A DNA stretch of 64,000 nucleotides from Flagellimonas oceani (GCF_011068285.1 NZ_CP049616.1:3554001-3618000), one strand, 5' to 3'; positions 52,391 through 61,917 are shown, numbered from the stretch's first letter. Translations and numbers: made by a program. The notes: generated by a model from the sequence alone, not told the origin.

Positions 52391-52395
52391 CTTAT

Positions 52396-55176
52396 TTAAT
52401 TCTTGATATCCGTTTCCATTGGTTTTACCGTTGGTTTTTTTGGATTCCCGTCGGCATCGATTTCAACAATATTATCAAAACCGAGTTCATCCAATTTATC
52501 GATGATCTCTGCACGATCCCCTACCATAAACCAGTTTACCTTTTCGGGCTGCACCACATCATTGCTCACTTTTCTAATATCATCCACAGAAAGGTTTCTT
52601 ACGTTCTGATCATATTTTTGATAGTAATCGTCGGGCAGGTCATACCGAATCAAGCTTCTTACCGAGCTGTTTACCGAACTATTGGTCTCCCATTGCCCGG
52701 GAAGCTTCAATACCTGATTGGTCTTTACTTTTTCTAGTTCTTCGCTGGTTGCGGGGCGTGTAGAGGTAAATTCGGAGATTTCCTTTCTTATCTCGGTCAC
52801 GGATTCGGCTGTTTTATCGGTCTGTACAGGTGCATAAACAATAAATGGACGTTCCTCCTTGGAACCCAGTACAAAACCTCCCGCTCCGTAGGACCAGTGT
52901 TTGTCTTCCCTTAAATTCATATTGATTCTGGAAGTAAAATCTCCTCCAAGGATATTTACCATTTGCTCCATTGCAATTTCATTGACGCCGCCGTACTTTT
53001 CGGTCAAGTGTCCGGCCAATATCACCGATTGTTGGGATTCTGGTCGGTTCATCAAATAAAGCGTGTTCTTGGTGCCGGTCTTGGGCTGGTTGAAAGCAAT
53101 GGTAGGAACATCTCCCTTCTTCCATTTTCCCAATGTCTTTTCCAACTTGGACTTTAATTCGCTCATTTCTACATCGCCGGTTACAATCAAAGTGGAATTG
53201 TTGGGTTTGAACCAGGTGTTGTAGAACGCCACTACATCTTCCCGAGTCAAAGCGGAGACGGTATCCTCATATCCAGTACCGGTGTAGGGGCTACTGTACG
53301 GATGGTCCTCACCATACATGTACTTGTTCATCACACGCAACGCCATGGTAATCGGTTGGGACTTTTCCTGTTTTATATTATTGATCTGTTCTTTTTGTAA
53401 GCGTTCAAATTCCTTTTGAGGGAAGACAGGATTGAGTACCACATCCATGAACAAATCCAAGCTGGCGTCCAAACTTGGTTTTAAGGTGCTCATATATACG
53501 TTGGATTCATCTTGACTGGAGAACGTACTCAATGATGCTCCCAAAAGCTGCAATTGCTCATTGATTTCCAAAGAAGTTTTGTCCTTGGTTCCCTCGTCCA
53601 TCAAATTCATGGCCAAATTTGCTGTTCCAGGACTGGACAAATAATCGGTTTTATACCCGGCATCGGCCACTAGGTTGATGATTACCGTAGGAACCCCCTT
53701 CCGTTGTGCCAATACCACATTGAGCCCGTTGGACAGCTCCATACGCTGCAACTCTGGGAATTTTGAACTCTTTGGCGCCCCAAGTTCGGGCAACTTGCTT
53801 CTATCCACGGAAGATTCCACGATGTCGTACTCGGGAAAGGGTCGGCAGATCAAAACGTGCTTGCCTTTTGTCAGCCATTTTTCCGCTGTCTTCCTAAGGT
53901 CTTCGGCCGTTGCATTTTCAACAAATTTCAATTGTGTTTTGTAGTAGGATGGATCGCCATGGTACGTTTGGTTGGAGGCAAGAATATCCGATACCCCTCC
54001 GAATCCACCGATTCGCTCCAAACCTTTGATAAAGTTGGCAAAATAATTGGCCTTTACCCTTTCCAGTTCTGCTTCCGTTGGTCCTTCTTTGATAAATCTT
54101 TCGACTTCTGCCTCTAGTTCCTTCTCCAATTTTGCGGCATCCTCTCCTTGTTTTACATCGAGCCAAGTGATAAATTGACTCGCTATTTCGCTTGATGATT
54201 GAAAAGAGACCGCGGCACTGGCCGATTGGTCTTGATAGATGAATTTTTGATACAACCTGGAGTTTTTTCCACTCGTCAAGATGGCGGAGATCAAATCAAA
54301 GTGAAGGTCTTCCCTTGATCCAAACGGAGGTGTGTTCCAAGCGAACAATACTCTGGTCTCCGGAACACGGTCTTGGTATTCTTGACGGGAATCATAAATC
54401 TTGTTGGGGATGTTTACCTCTTGTCGTTCCACTGTCGGTCCCGCAGGGATATCCCCAAAGTATTTGATCACTTTTTGATGCACTTCTTCGGCATCAATGT
54501 CCCCCGCCACGGCAACCACTGCATTGGCAGCACCATAATAGGATTTGAACCACTCTTGCACATCTTCCAAAGAGGCAGCGTTCAAATCTTCCATTTCTCC
54601 GATCACGGTCCAGGAATATGGATGCCCTTTCGGATACATGGCCTTGGTCAAATAATCCCATTGCATACCATAAGGTTGGTTTTCGCCTTGCCTTTTTTCA
54701 TTTTGAACAACCCCACGTTGCTCATCCAGTTTTTCTTGGTCGATCGCTCCCAACAAATGCCCCATTCTGTCAGATTCCAAAAACAAAACTTGATCTAAGG
54801 CAGAAACAGGTACATTTTGAAAGTAGTTGGTTCGGTCCGTATTGGTTGTCCCGTTCAAATCGGTGCCCCCGATACTTTCCAATGCCTGAAAATAATCGGT
54901 ATTGTAATTTTCACTTCCGTTGAACATCAAATGTTCGAACAAATGGGCGAAGCCACTTTTTCCCGGTTTTTCGTTTTTGGACCCTACGTGGTACCAAACG
55001 TTCACCGCGGCAATGGGAGCTTTGTGGTCCTCATGCACCAAAAGCGTGAGTCCGTTTTTTAAGGTGTAGGTTTTGTAATCGATGTCAATGTCATCAGCTT
55101 TGAACTGAAATCCTTGTCCAAAACCCATGGAACAGGACAAAAGGCCGACAATAGAGGCCAGAAGTAATTTTTTCAT
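52396..55176 (-). CDS. M16-family zinc metallopeptidase, two-domain
   Basis: A 926-residue exported peptidase with a signal peptide (ending MGFGQ). The first half has the inverted zinc motif HLFEH (His78, Glu81, His82) in GFAHLFEHLMFNGSENY and the downstream Glu region. The second half (from about residue 480, LSNGLNVVLAQRKGVP) is a degenerate M16 domain lacking HxxEH (NLAMNLMDEG in its place). Such two-domain M16 proteins are pitrilysin-like and degrade peptides in the periplasm. Long single gene with a terminator at its end. Confidence 0.92.
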   Translation of the reverse strand: MKKLLLASIVGLLSCSMGFGQGFQFKADDIDIDYKTYTLKNGLTLLVHEDHKAPIAAVNVWYHVGSKNEKPGKSGFAHLFEHLMFNGSENYNTDYFQALESIGGTDLNGTTNTDRTNYFQNVPVSALDQVLFLESDRMGHLLGAIDQEKLDEQRGVVQNEKRQGENQPYGMQWDYLTKAMYPKGHPYSWTVIGEMEDLNAASLEDVQEWFKSYYGAANAVVAVAGDIDAEEVHQKVIKYFGDIPAGPTVERQEVNIPNKIYDSRQEYQDRVPETRVLFAWNTPPFGSREDLHFDLISAILTSGKNSRLYQKFIYQDQSASAAVSFQSSSEIASQFITWLDVKQGEDAAKLEKELEAEVERFIKEGPTEAELERVKANYFANFIKGLERIGGFGGVSDILASNQTYHGDPSYYKTQLKFVENATAEDLRKTAEKWLTKGKHVLICRPFPEYDIVESSVDRSKLPELGAPKSSKFPELQRMELSNGLNVVLAQRKGVPTVIINLVADAGYKTDYLSSPGTANLAMNLMDEGTKDKTSLEINEQLQLLGASLSTFSSQDESNVYMSTLKPSLDASLDLFMDVVLNPVFPQKEFERLQKEQINNIKQEKSQPITMALRVMNKYMYGEDHPYSSPYTGTGYEDTVSALTREDVVAFYNTWFKPNNSTLIVTGDVEMSELKSKLEKTLGKWKKGDVPTIAFNQPKTGTKNTLYLMNRPESQQSVILAGHLTEKYGGVNEIAMEQMVNILGGDFTSRINMNLREDKHWSYGAGGFVLGSKEERPFIVYAPVQTDKTAESVTEIRKEISEFTSTRPATSEELEKVKTNQVLKLPGQWETNSSVNSSVRSLIRYDLPDDYYQKYDQNVRNLSVDDIRKVSNDVVQPEKVNWFMVGDRAEIIDKLDELGFDNIVEIDADGNPKKPTVKPMETDIKN

Positions 55177-55399
55177 TTTTGTTGTTTTTAGTTATTTGAT
55201 CGATAAATTTGATACACAAGATAGGAAATTGTTTACAATGAACACTATGCTAGATTGTTAGCATTCAACTTTGAAACCAGAGAATGTAATAGTTGTTTGT
55301 TCAAATCAGAATAATAGTTGATGGTTGGGGCTTGGTTTACATATTTTCTTTTTTAATTTGTAGCACCATTGACCACCATTAACTACATTTTACCCATTT

Positions 55400-55978
55400 A
55401 TGCAACGAAATGAATTGCACGAGCACATTATATCTTCAGCGGGAGATCTTTTCTATTCGCAGGGGTATAATTCAACGGGGGTCAACGAGATCATCACAAA
55501 ATGTGATATAGCAAAGGCTACGCTCTACAGCCATTTTAAATCCAAAGAGGATATTTGTATTGCCTATCTCAACCAACGGCATGTAGGCTTTATGGACACG
55601 CTTAAAAGCTATGTGGAAAGTAGGTCAAAGGGAAAAAACCAGCTGTTGGCCATTTTTGACCTGTTGCGCGATATGTACCTTGAGGAAAATTTTCAGGGAT
55701 GTTGGGGACTTAAGACGCTGGGTGAGCTTTCTCCCGACCAAACTGCCATTTTAAGCGTGATTCAGCAACAGAAAAAGGAACTGTTATTATATTTAGGTGA
55801 GATTGTGGGCGACAATATTTCCAATTTGTCCAAAGCGGAAACCGAAAAAATTTCGGGCGGGCTCTACCTTTTGTACGAAAGTGCGGTTACCGAGAGCCAT
55901 CTTTTTAAAAACGATTGGCCTATTTTTATGGCCAAAAGTATAGCGCCATCTCTTTTTATGGACGCAGAACTGGTATAA
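55400..55978 (+). CDS. TetR/AcrR family regulator
   Basis: A 192-residue regulator with the N-terminal TetR helix-turn-helix (VNEIITKCDIAKATLYSHFKSKEDICIAYL) and a TetR_C-like second half with 'ENFQGCWGLKTLGELS'. The 'GCW' segment resembles regulators of quinone/peroxide-responsive genes but the ligand is unknown. Flanked by the M16 peptidase gene (divergent) and convergent with the AhpD-like gene. Confidence 0.9.
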   Translation: MQRNELHEHIISSAGDLFYSQGYNSTGVNEIITKCDIAKATLYSHFKSKEDICIAYLNQRHVGFMDTLKSYVESRSKGKNQLLAIFDLLRDMYLEENFQGCWGLKTLGELSPDQTAILSVIQQQKKELLLYLGEIVGDNISNLSKAETEKISGGLYLLYESAVTESHLFKNDWPIFMAKSIAPSLFMDAELV

Positions 55979-55980
55979 AA

Positions 55981-56010
55981 AAAAGCCCCTCCAATACTGG
56001 AAAGGCTTTT
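55981..56010. terminator. bidirectional terminator, TetR / AhpD-like genes
   Basis: AAAAGCC / GGCTTTT outer stem with an inner TCCA / TGGA stem (55981-56010) in the convergent gap. The A run before and T run after allow use on either strand. Confidence 0.8.
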
Positions 56011-56034
56011 GAAAAACTATTTCTTTTTCAGCAA

Positions 56035-56583
56035 TTAAGCTCCAACAGCTTCCAAAGGTTGTGCCTCTGGAAAATCCACAGGGACCTTTGTTGTGCTGTG
56101 AATGTAGTTTGATATGGTTTTATCACCTACCAAAACTATGGTGTCTATCAAGTTTTCCTTGGTCCAACCAGCTGCAAAAAAGTCATCAAGAATTTGCTGA
56201 TCTGTAACGCCTCGGTTTTCGGTAATGTTTTTGGCCAATCGTGCCAAAGCATCCAGTTTGCCATCAAAAGAAGCTTTTCCCGCTCTCAACTCCAGGATTT
56301 GCTCATCGGTAAAACCGTTCATTTTACCAATTGCCGTATGGGCGGACAAACAATAAATACAGTTGTTCACTTGGCTTACGGCCAAATTCACCACTTCTTT
56401 CTCCTTGGCCTTCAATGAGGTTTTGGCGTTGGAAAGGGCCAAATAATTGCCCAGCGCATTTTCGGAGTGGGCATAGGTGGCAAAAAGGTTGGGAACAAAT
56501 CCCACCATTTTTTCAAGATTGTCAAAAATAGCCTGATTGGCCGTGCTTACTTCTTCTCTTTTGGGTACATTGATTGTGCTCAT
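56035..56583 (-). CDS. AhpD-like carboxymuconolactone decarboxylase family protein
   Basis: A 182-residue protein of the CMD/AhpD fold with the peroxidase-type motif CIYCLSAH (Cys75, Cys78, His82) preceded by the usual Glu-containing helix (AKEKEVVNLAVSQVN). In AhpD this CxxC pair is redox active and works with alkyl hydroperoxide reductase; family function here is an inference. It lies 35 bases downstream of a 52-codon Cys/His ORF on the same strand. Confidence 0.88.
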   Translation of the reverse strand: MSTINVPKREEVSTANQAIFDNLEKMVGFVPNLFATYAHSENALGNYLALSNAKTSLKAKEKEVVNLAVSQVNNCIYCLSAHTAIGKMNGFTDEQILELRAGKASFDGKLDALARLAKNITENRGVTDQQILDDFFAAGWTKENLIDTIVLVGDKTISNYIHSTTKVPVDFPEAQPLEAVGA

Positions 56584-56618
56584 AATCGTGATTTTTAATA
56601 TGAATTGTTTTTAAATGA

Positions 56619-56777
56619 TCAATACGTCTGTATAAAGGGTTGCTCCGCATCACAATAGAAATCGTGATGGTGTTTTTGCTCACAGTGTTCCAAAACCTTT
56701 ACGGTCGGTACACCGGTTTTCTGTGATTTTCTAAAAATTTCAATGAGATTGAAAATGGATTTTTCCGTGGATTTCAT
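56619..56777 (-). CDS. small Cys/His-rich protein, unknown
   Basis: A 52-residue ORF (ATG to TGA on the minus strand), read directly from the sequence. It begins MKSTEKSIFNLIEIFRKS, a likely helix, and its second half has 'VLEHCEQKHHHDFYCDAE': two Cys and four His in a short stretch, a plausible metal-binding site. Not a known family to me. It is oriented with, and 35 bases before, the AhpD-like gene, and 92 bases after the AraC-type regulator gene on the same strand. Could be a small redox or metal companion of the AhpD-like protein. Confidence 0.5.
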   Translation of the reverse strand: MKSTEKSIFNLIEIFRKSQKTGVPTVKVLEHCEQKHHHDFYCDAEQPFIQTY

Positions 56778-56869
56778 CTTTTGTCTGCTTTTTGATTACA
56801 GGGCAAAGATGCTGCGAAAAGAAGGGTAGGTGTTAGGAGGGATTTCCCGACGGCTTGACCAATTTTCCC

Positions 56870-57718
56870 TTAGGCCACCAAATGAAGGTTTTCTCGGTAC
56901 TCCGACGGGGTCATTCGGGTCATTTTCTTAAAAAAACGACTAAAATGTGCAGGGTCGTTAAAGCCAAGGTCATAGGCTATTTCCTGATTTTGTTTATCGG
57001 TAAAATTAATGAGTCGTTTTGCCTCCAAGGCAATTCGTTCCAGAATGATCTGTTGTGGTGATTTTTGGTTGTAAATGGCAAAAAGATTGGATAGCGTCTT
57101 TGGGGATTTGTGCAACAATTCGGCATAATCGCTCACCTTTCGCTTCGTCTTGAAGTTGAGGTCCACCAAAACATTGAATTTTCGGATGGTTTCAATTTGA
57201 TCGTTCCCCAATGCTTTGACCATGAGCTGTTCTTTTGCCAATCGAGTGCTCATAATGATCAATCTTTTTAGGAGCATTTGAAGCATATCTCCCTGAATAT
57301 TGTCGGGTGTGGAAAACTCCTCAATGAAAATGTCGTGCAAAAGATTAAACTTGTTCAAATGTTCCTTTGGAATGGTGATGATGGGGATGTCCTGTGTTCC
57401 AAAAAACAAAATCCCGTTGCAGGAAACTTCACTGTCGTGATCGGATATGCAATAAAACTCCCTATTGAAAAGAATGGCCGTAAGGGGCAATTTTACCTTG
57501 GAATATGAAACATGTTGTAAATAAGTAACGGTAATTATTTGATTTGACAATAGTTCCAGGTCCATTCCATCTATTTGAATGGTTAAGGGACAATCGTTAC
57601 GGTTCCATAAAAATTTAATGGTCTTTGAGGTTGCGGAGAATCGTTCTCCTTCGTTTTTGATATCATCCGTAAACCCCAAAATGGCCCCCAACCTGGAATC
57701 TTTGTATTCGTGTCTCAT
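56870..57718 (-). CDS. AraC family transcriptional regulator
   Basis: A 282-residue regulator: N-terminal effector-like region (residues 1-180, no clear cupin motif) and a C-terminal double helix-turn-helix (KVSDYAELLHKSPKTLSNLF and NQEIAYDLGFNDPAHFSRFFK with the family 'F..P..FSR.FK' signature). It lies upstream of the small Cys/His and AhpD-like genes, all on the minus strand, so regulation of that pair is possible. Confidence 0.92.
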   Translation of the reverse strand: MRHEYKDSRLGAILGFTDDIKNEGERFSATSKTIKFLWNRNDCPLTIQIDGMDLELLSNQIITVTYLQHVSYSKVKLPLTAILFNREFYCISDHDSEVSCNGILFFGTQDIPIITIPKEHLNKFNLLHDIFIEEFSTPDNIQGDMLQMLLKRLIIMSTRLAKEQLMVKALGNDQIETIRKFNVLVDLNFKTKRKVSDYAELLHKSPKTLSNLFAIYNQKSPQQIILERIALEAKRLINFTDKQNQEIAYDLGFNDPAHFSRFFKKMTRMTPSEYRENLHLVA

Positions 57719-57810
57719 CTGAAAGATTGTTCCGTTACATAGCCATTAGTCCTTTTATTTCAAACTTACTTACAGTCACGGTTTTGTGGGGTAGCCATAA
57801 ATATTTAACA

Positions 57811-57846
57811 AAAAAGCGCACATCAAAATGATGTGCGCTTTTTTTA
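57811..57846 (-). terminator. intrinsic terminator after pyruvate kinase
   Basis: A long stem, AAAAAGCGCACATC / GATGTGCGCTTTTT (57811-57845) with a tight loop, is flanked by A and T runs on the two sides. It ends the pyk transcript on the minus strand and could also act on the plus strand. Confidence 0.88.
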
Positions 57847-57863
57847 TAGCTCCATTTTTTGTT

Positions 57864-59306
57864 CTAGAAATTACAGCTCTCTATTTCGGTAACTCGCAAA
57901 GTGTTCACCATGCCTTTTTCTTTGATGGGCATGGCCGCCAAGCTGATGAGCATATCCCCTACTTCCAAGTATCCTTTTTTACAGGCAATTTGGTTTACAT
58001 CCTCGATGGTCTGGTCGGTGGACACAAACTTGTCGTAGTAAAATGCCTTTACACCCCATAAAAGGTTGAGTTGCGTCAAAATTCTTTTGTTTGATGTAAA
58101 CACAAGGATGTGGGCTGCAGGTCTCCAAGCCGAAATCTGGAATGCGGTATATCCACTGTTCGTCAATGTGGAAATAGCTTTTGCCGATATTTCGTTGGCC
58201 ATCAAAGCTGCATGGTAACAAACCGATTTGGTAATATATCTTTTGGTACGAATATGTGGTGGGGTTTGTGGCACCTTGATCAAACTGGAACTCTCGACGC
58301 TTGAAACAATGCTGGCCATTTTCTCGATAACCTGTACGGGATAGTTCCCCACTGATGTTTCCCCCGAAAGCATTACGGCATCGGCCCCGTCCATTACGGA
58401 GTTGGCCACGTCGTTCACTTCGGCGCGGGTAGGCGTTAAACTGGTAATCATGGTCTCCATCATTTGGGTGGCAATGATTACGGGTATTCTTCCTTTTTTG
58501 GCGCTCAACACCAATTTTTTCTGAACCAATGGAACTTCTTGTGCCGGAATTTCCACCCCTAGATCGCCACGGGCCACCATAAGTCCATCGGAAGCTTTTA
58601 CGATCTCATCGATGTTCTCCAGTGCTTCTGGTTTTTCAATCTTTGAAATCACTGGGATTTTGTGCTCCGTGTGCTGTTTTATCAAATCATGAAGGTCGTA
58701 CAGGTCTTGCGCATGGCGCACGAATGATAGCGCTATCCAGTCCACATCTTGGCCGATGGCAAAAATGGCATCTTTGATATCCTTTTTTGTAAGGGCGGGA
58801 AGTGAGATGTTGGTATTGGGAAGGTTTACTCCTTTTTTGGATTTAAGCGGTCCTCCTTGTATCACCTTGGCCACTACCTCGTTATCTCCATTGGTTGATT
58901 TTACTTCAAAAATAAGCTTGCCATCGTCCAAAAGAATACGTTCGCCCGCCTTAACATCTTTGGGAAAGCTCTTGTAGTTCATGTACACCCTTTCGGCTGT
59001 GCCCTCAAACGGTTCTCCCGTAACAAAGGTAACCTCATCTCCTGGAGAAACAACGGCTTCGCCACCCATTACCCCTACTCTTAATTTGGGTCCCTGAAGG
59101 TCGGCAAGTATGGCTATATTGACTTCCAGTTCTTCATTAAGTTCCCTTATCATTTTAATTCGCTCGGCAACATCTTCGTAGGCGGCATGGGAAAAGTTTA
59201 TTCTAAAAACATCCACTCCTGCAAGGATCATTTCCCTTAGGGTCTCCTTTGTACTGGTGGCTGGTCCTAGGGTCGCTACAATTTTAGTCTTCTTTCTAGT
59301 TGGCAT
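57864..59306 (-). CDS. pyk: pyruvate kinase
   Basis: Last step of glycolysis: phosphoenolpyruvate plus ADP to pyruvate and ATP. 480 residues, full length: N-terminal 'KTKIVATLGPATS' and the barrel with 'VFRINFSHA', the catalytic-lysine signature region 'IPVISKIEKPEALENIDEI' and 'VARGDLGVEIP', the B domain and the C-terminal allosteric domain. It follows the IPExxxVDY gene by two bases, a Bacteroidota arrangement, and is terminated by a strong hairpin. Confidence 0.97.
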   Translation of the reverse strand: MPTRKKTKIVATLGPATSTKETLREMILAGVDVFRINFSHAAYEDVAERIKMIRELNEELEVNIAILADLQGPKLRVGVMGGEAVVSPGDEVTFVTGEPFEGTAERVYMNYKSFPKDVKAGERILLDDGKLIFEVKSTNGDNEVVAKVIQGGPLKSKKGVNLPNTNISLPALTKKDIKDAIFAIGQDVDWIALSFVRHAQDLYDLHDLIKQHTEHKIPVISKIEKPEALENIDEIVKASDGLMVARGDLGVEIPAQEVPLVQKKLVLSAKKGRIPVIIATQMMETMITSLTPTRAEVNDVANSVMDGADAVMLSGETSVGNYPVQVIEKMASIVSSVESSSLIKVPQTPPHIRTKRYITKSVCYHAALMANEISAKAISTLTNSGYTAFQISAWRPAAHILVFTSNKRILTQLNLLWGVKAFYYDKFVSTDQTIEDVNQIACKKGYLEVGDMLISLAAMPIKEKGMVNTLRVTEIESCNF

Positions 59307-59308
59307 TT

Positions 59309-59779
59309 TTAAAAGATTAAATTTCTTTTTGATTTTAAATTCTGTGTGTCCAAAGGATATGCTGTTATCACTTTGGCTATTGTGTTGATCGATTTGATTT
59401 TTTTGAGAAACAACGCTTCATCTATCGTATCCACTTTTAAAAAATAATCTACTTCTTTGCGTTCCTTCACCAAATAATCCGTTCTTCGGGAAACATTGTC
59501 TTCAAACAATCCCACCGAGGGCATTTCCTCCTCAATTTCACATTTGTTGGCAATCAACGTCCAATACATCTCGCTCATCTCATCGTCCCAATCAAACACT
59601 GAAAAAGACATTTTTTCATCTAAATGAAGGTCCTTTTTCATGCGTTTTAGATATAGCCCGCAACTGGAATTTATGGCATATGCGATGGCATAATCTTCCA
59701 AATTGCTATGAATGGCGATGAGCGAAAAACTTTCATCGTACAAGTCCGCCGATATCCTATGCGTTGTTAATATGCCCAT
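59309..59779 (-). CDS. IPExxxVDY family protein
   Basis: A 156-residue cytoplasmic protein of the flavobacterial IPExxxVDY group: the family signature ends in VDYFLKVD (in LVKERKEVDYFLKVD), preceded by 'FDWDDEMSEMYW' and 'KCEIEEEMP'. The function is unknown; conserved position before pyk hints at a role near glycolysis. TATATTTA on the minus strand lies 12 bases upstream of the ATG as a possible -7 element. Confidence 0.88.
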   Translation of the reverse strand: MGILTTHRISADLYDESFSLIAIHSNLEDYAIAYAINSSCGLYLKRMKKDLHLDEKMSFSVFDWDDEMSEMYWTLIANKCEIEEEMPSVGLFEDNVSRRTDYLVKERKEVDYFLKVDTIDEALFLKKIKSINTIAKVITAYPLDTQNLKSKRNLIF

Positions 59780-59884
59780 AACACGAACCGTAAATATAGG
59801 CTTAATCCAATTGAATGCCTAGCCAATACAAAACAATACACTTCTAAAAAAAGCGAAAACGTTTGAGTTTACCATTATTTAAAG

Positions 59885-60622
59885 TTACTGGTTTTCTATC
59901 CTGCTCTGCAATGCGAAATAGGCTCTTTTGGATGCTTTTTCCTCTGCTTTTTTCTTGGATGTGGCCCTTGCCTTGGCTAGCATTCTGTCCCCTATGGTGA
60001 GTTTTACCGCAAAGTGTTTCAGCTCATCATTGCCGGTATCCTCGTAAACATTGTAATTAAAGGGTTTCTTTTCCTTTTGGCACCATTCTATTACCAAACT
60101 CTTATAGCTTATGACCTTTCCCTCCAACTGCTCAATATCCACATAGGGCTCTATTACCCTTTCAGTGATAAATTTTTCGCAATAAACGTACCCTCTGTCC
60201 AAATAAATGGCTCCCACGAGCGCCTCAAAAACATTACCATGGATATTATCCCCAAAATGGGCCTTGGGAATCCTGCTCTCAACATACTTTAATAGGCCAA
60301 GGTCCTTGCCCAATTCGTTCAAGTGTTTTCTACTTACTACTTTAGACCTCATTTTGGTCAGGTACCCCTCGTCTCCTTCGGGTACTTCGTTGTACAGGTG
60401 TTTTGAAATTATGGTGCCCAGCATCGAGTCACCCAAAAACTCCAGCCGCTCGTAGTTCAGTGGATTGCCCTTATCGTCCTTTTTGTTCATGGAACGATGC
60501 AGGAACGCCGTTTTGTAGATTTCCAGGCTCTTGGGCTTAAATCCAAGAATTCTTTTCATACCCAAAAAAAAATCCCCATCCGAGCTTGGATGGGAATTGA
60601 ATATTTTGGAGGTAAGTTTCAT
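59885..60622 (-). CDS. rnc: ribonuclease III
   Basis: Cuts double-stranded RNA in rRNA and mRNA processing. 245 residues, full length: the RNase III signature NYERLEFLGDSMLG (catalytic Glu/Asp), a second acidic patch in the helical domain, and a C-terminal dsRNA-binding domain (YKSLVIEWCQKEKKPFNYNV, ending with KKKAEEKASKRA). The ATG at 60622 is nine bases after fabF on the minus strand. A strong hairpin plus T9 lies inside the first 20 codons (see separate entry). Start M22 at 60559 would cut into the conserved N-terminus. Confidence 0.95.
   Translation of the reverse strand: MKLTSKIFNSHPSSDGDFFLGMKRILGFKPKSLEIYKTAFLHRSMNKKDDKGNPLNYERLEFLGDSMLGTIISKHLYNEVPEGDEGYLTKMRSKVVSRKHLNELGKDLGLLKYVESRIPKAHFGDNIHGNVFEALVGAIYLDRGYVYCEKFITERVIEPYVDIEQLEGKVISYKSLVIEWCQKEKKPFNYNVYEDTGNDELKHFAVKLTIGDRMLAKARATSKKKAEEKASKRAYFALQSRIENQ
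60564..60598 (-). terminator. terminator-like hairpin inside the first rnc codons
   Basis: On the minus strand a 7-bp GC stem (CCCATCC, 6-base loop, GGATGGG) is followed by an uninterrupted run of nine T. It lies at codons 9-20 of rnc, in frame with the likely conserved residues SDGDFFLG, so it may be an attenuator or an autoregulatory RNase III site, not a simple end of fabF transcription. Confidence 0.55.
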
Positions 60623-60631
60623 GTTACAAAA

Positions 60632-61882
60632 CTACCCTATTTTTTTGAATAGTACGCAAGCATTGTGGCCTCCAAAGCCAAATGTATTGCTCATCGCAAC
60701 CTTCACTTCACGTTCCTGGGCCTGGTTCAAGGTCAAGTTAAGGGAAGGGTCTATTTGCTCGTCCACCACACTATGGTTGATGGTAGGAGGCACTAAACTG
60801 TGCTCCATGGCCAATATTGATGCGATGGCCTCGATCGCTCCAGCTGCTCCCAACAAATGTCCTGTCATGGATTTGGTGGAGTTGATGTTGATTTCTTTTG
60901 CATGGTCTCCGAACACTTTGGAGATAGCCTTAAGCTCAGCGACATCTCCAAGTGGTGTAGAGGTTCCGTGTGTATTGATGGCATCAACGTCCTCTGGTTT
61001 TAGGCCTGCGTTCATCAAGCAGTTTTCCATCACTTTGACCACTCCGGTTCCTTCTGGGTGCGGTGCTGTCATGTGGTAGGCGTCGCTTGATAATCCGCCT
61101 CCCAATACTTCGGCATATATTTTTGCCCCACGCGCTTTTGCGTGTTCATATTCTTCAAGAATAAGGGCCCCTCCGCCTTCTCCCAACACAAATCCATCGC
61201 GGGTTGCGTCGAATGGTCTGGAAGCGGTTTCTGGACTTTCATTTCTGGTAGATAACGCGTGCATGGCATTGAATCCACCCATACCGGCAATGGTAACGGC
61301 GGCTTCACTACCTCCGGTCACGATCACATCGCAGTGGCCAAGTCTAATATAGTTCAGTGCATCGATCATGGCATTTGCCGATGATGCACAAGCAGATACC
61401 GTAGTATAGTTGGGTCCCATAAATCCATGTTTAATGGAAATGTTGCCCGGTGCTATATCGGCAATCATTTTAGGTATAAAGAAAGGATTGAATCGTGGTG
61501 TGCCATCTCCTTCGGCATACCCGATCACTTCATTTTGAAAAGTTTCCAATCCACCTATTCCGGCTCCCCATACAACACCTACCCTAAACTTGTCCACTAC
61601 GTTCAAGTCTATTCCGGAGTCCGCAATGGCCTCGTCGGAGGAGACCAACGCGTATTGGGCGAACCTGTCCAGTTTTCTGGCTTCTTTTCTATCAAAGAAA
61701 TCGTTTGGATCGTAACCCTTGAGCTCGCAAGCAAACTTTGTCTTAAATTTTTCGGTATCGAAATACGTAATGGGGGCAGAACCGCTCTTACCAGTCCGTA
61801 GTCCTTCCCAATAAGCTTCCAAATTGTTACCTATGGGGGTCAATGCTCCCATTCCGGTAACCACAACTCGCTTTAACTGCAT
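60632..61882 (-). CDS. fabF: 3-oxoacyl-ACP synthase II
   Basis: Condenses malonyl-ACP with acyl-ACP in fatty-acid elongation. 416 residues, full length, with the thiolase-fold catalytic triad: Cys165 (TVSACASSANAM), His in NTHGTSTPLGD and His in KSMTGHLLGAAG. The ATG at 61882 begins MQLKRVVVTGMG, the usual KASII start; the longer frame to 61933 is discarded. It follows acpP with a hairpin between them and precedes rnc by nine bases, the conserved flavobacterial order acpP-fabF-rnc. Confidence 0.97.
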   Translation of the reverse strand: MQLKRVVVTGMGALTPIGNNLEAYWEGLRTGKSGSAPITYFDTEKFKTKFACELKGYDPNDFFDRKEARKLDRFAQYALVSSDEAIADSGIDLNVVDKFRVGVVWGAGIGGLETFQNEVIGYAEGDGTPRFNPFFIPKMIADIAPGNISIKHGFMGPNYTTVSACASSANAMIDALNYIRLGHCDVIVTGGSEAAVTIAGMGGFNAMHALSTRNESPETASRPFDATRDGFVLGEGGGALILEEYEHAKARGAKIYAEVLGGGLSSDAYHMTAPHPEGTGVVKVMENCLMNAGLKPEDVDAINTHGTSTPLGDVAELKAISKVFGDHAKEININSTKSMTGHLLGAAGAIEAIASILAMEHSLVPPTINHSVVDEQIDPSLNLTLNQAQEREVKVAMSNTFGFGGHNACVLFKKIG

Positions 61883-61917
61883 TGAACTATTTTTTTTACC
61901 CTTTAGACCTAAATTAT

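Noticed and set aside
55357..55390. Possible TetR operator (TGTAG...CTACA) before the TetR gene at 55400
   Set aside because: The arms are only five bases with a 19-base gap, expected by chance; no overlap with a clear promoter.
60531..61079. A 182-codon plus-strand ORF opposite fabF and rnc
   Set aside because: It overlaps two certain genes antisense and lacks any family motif.
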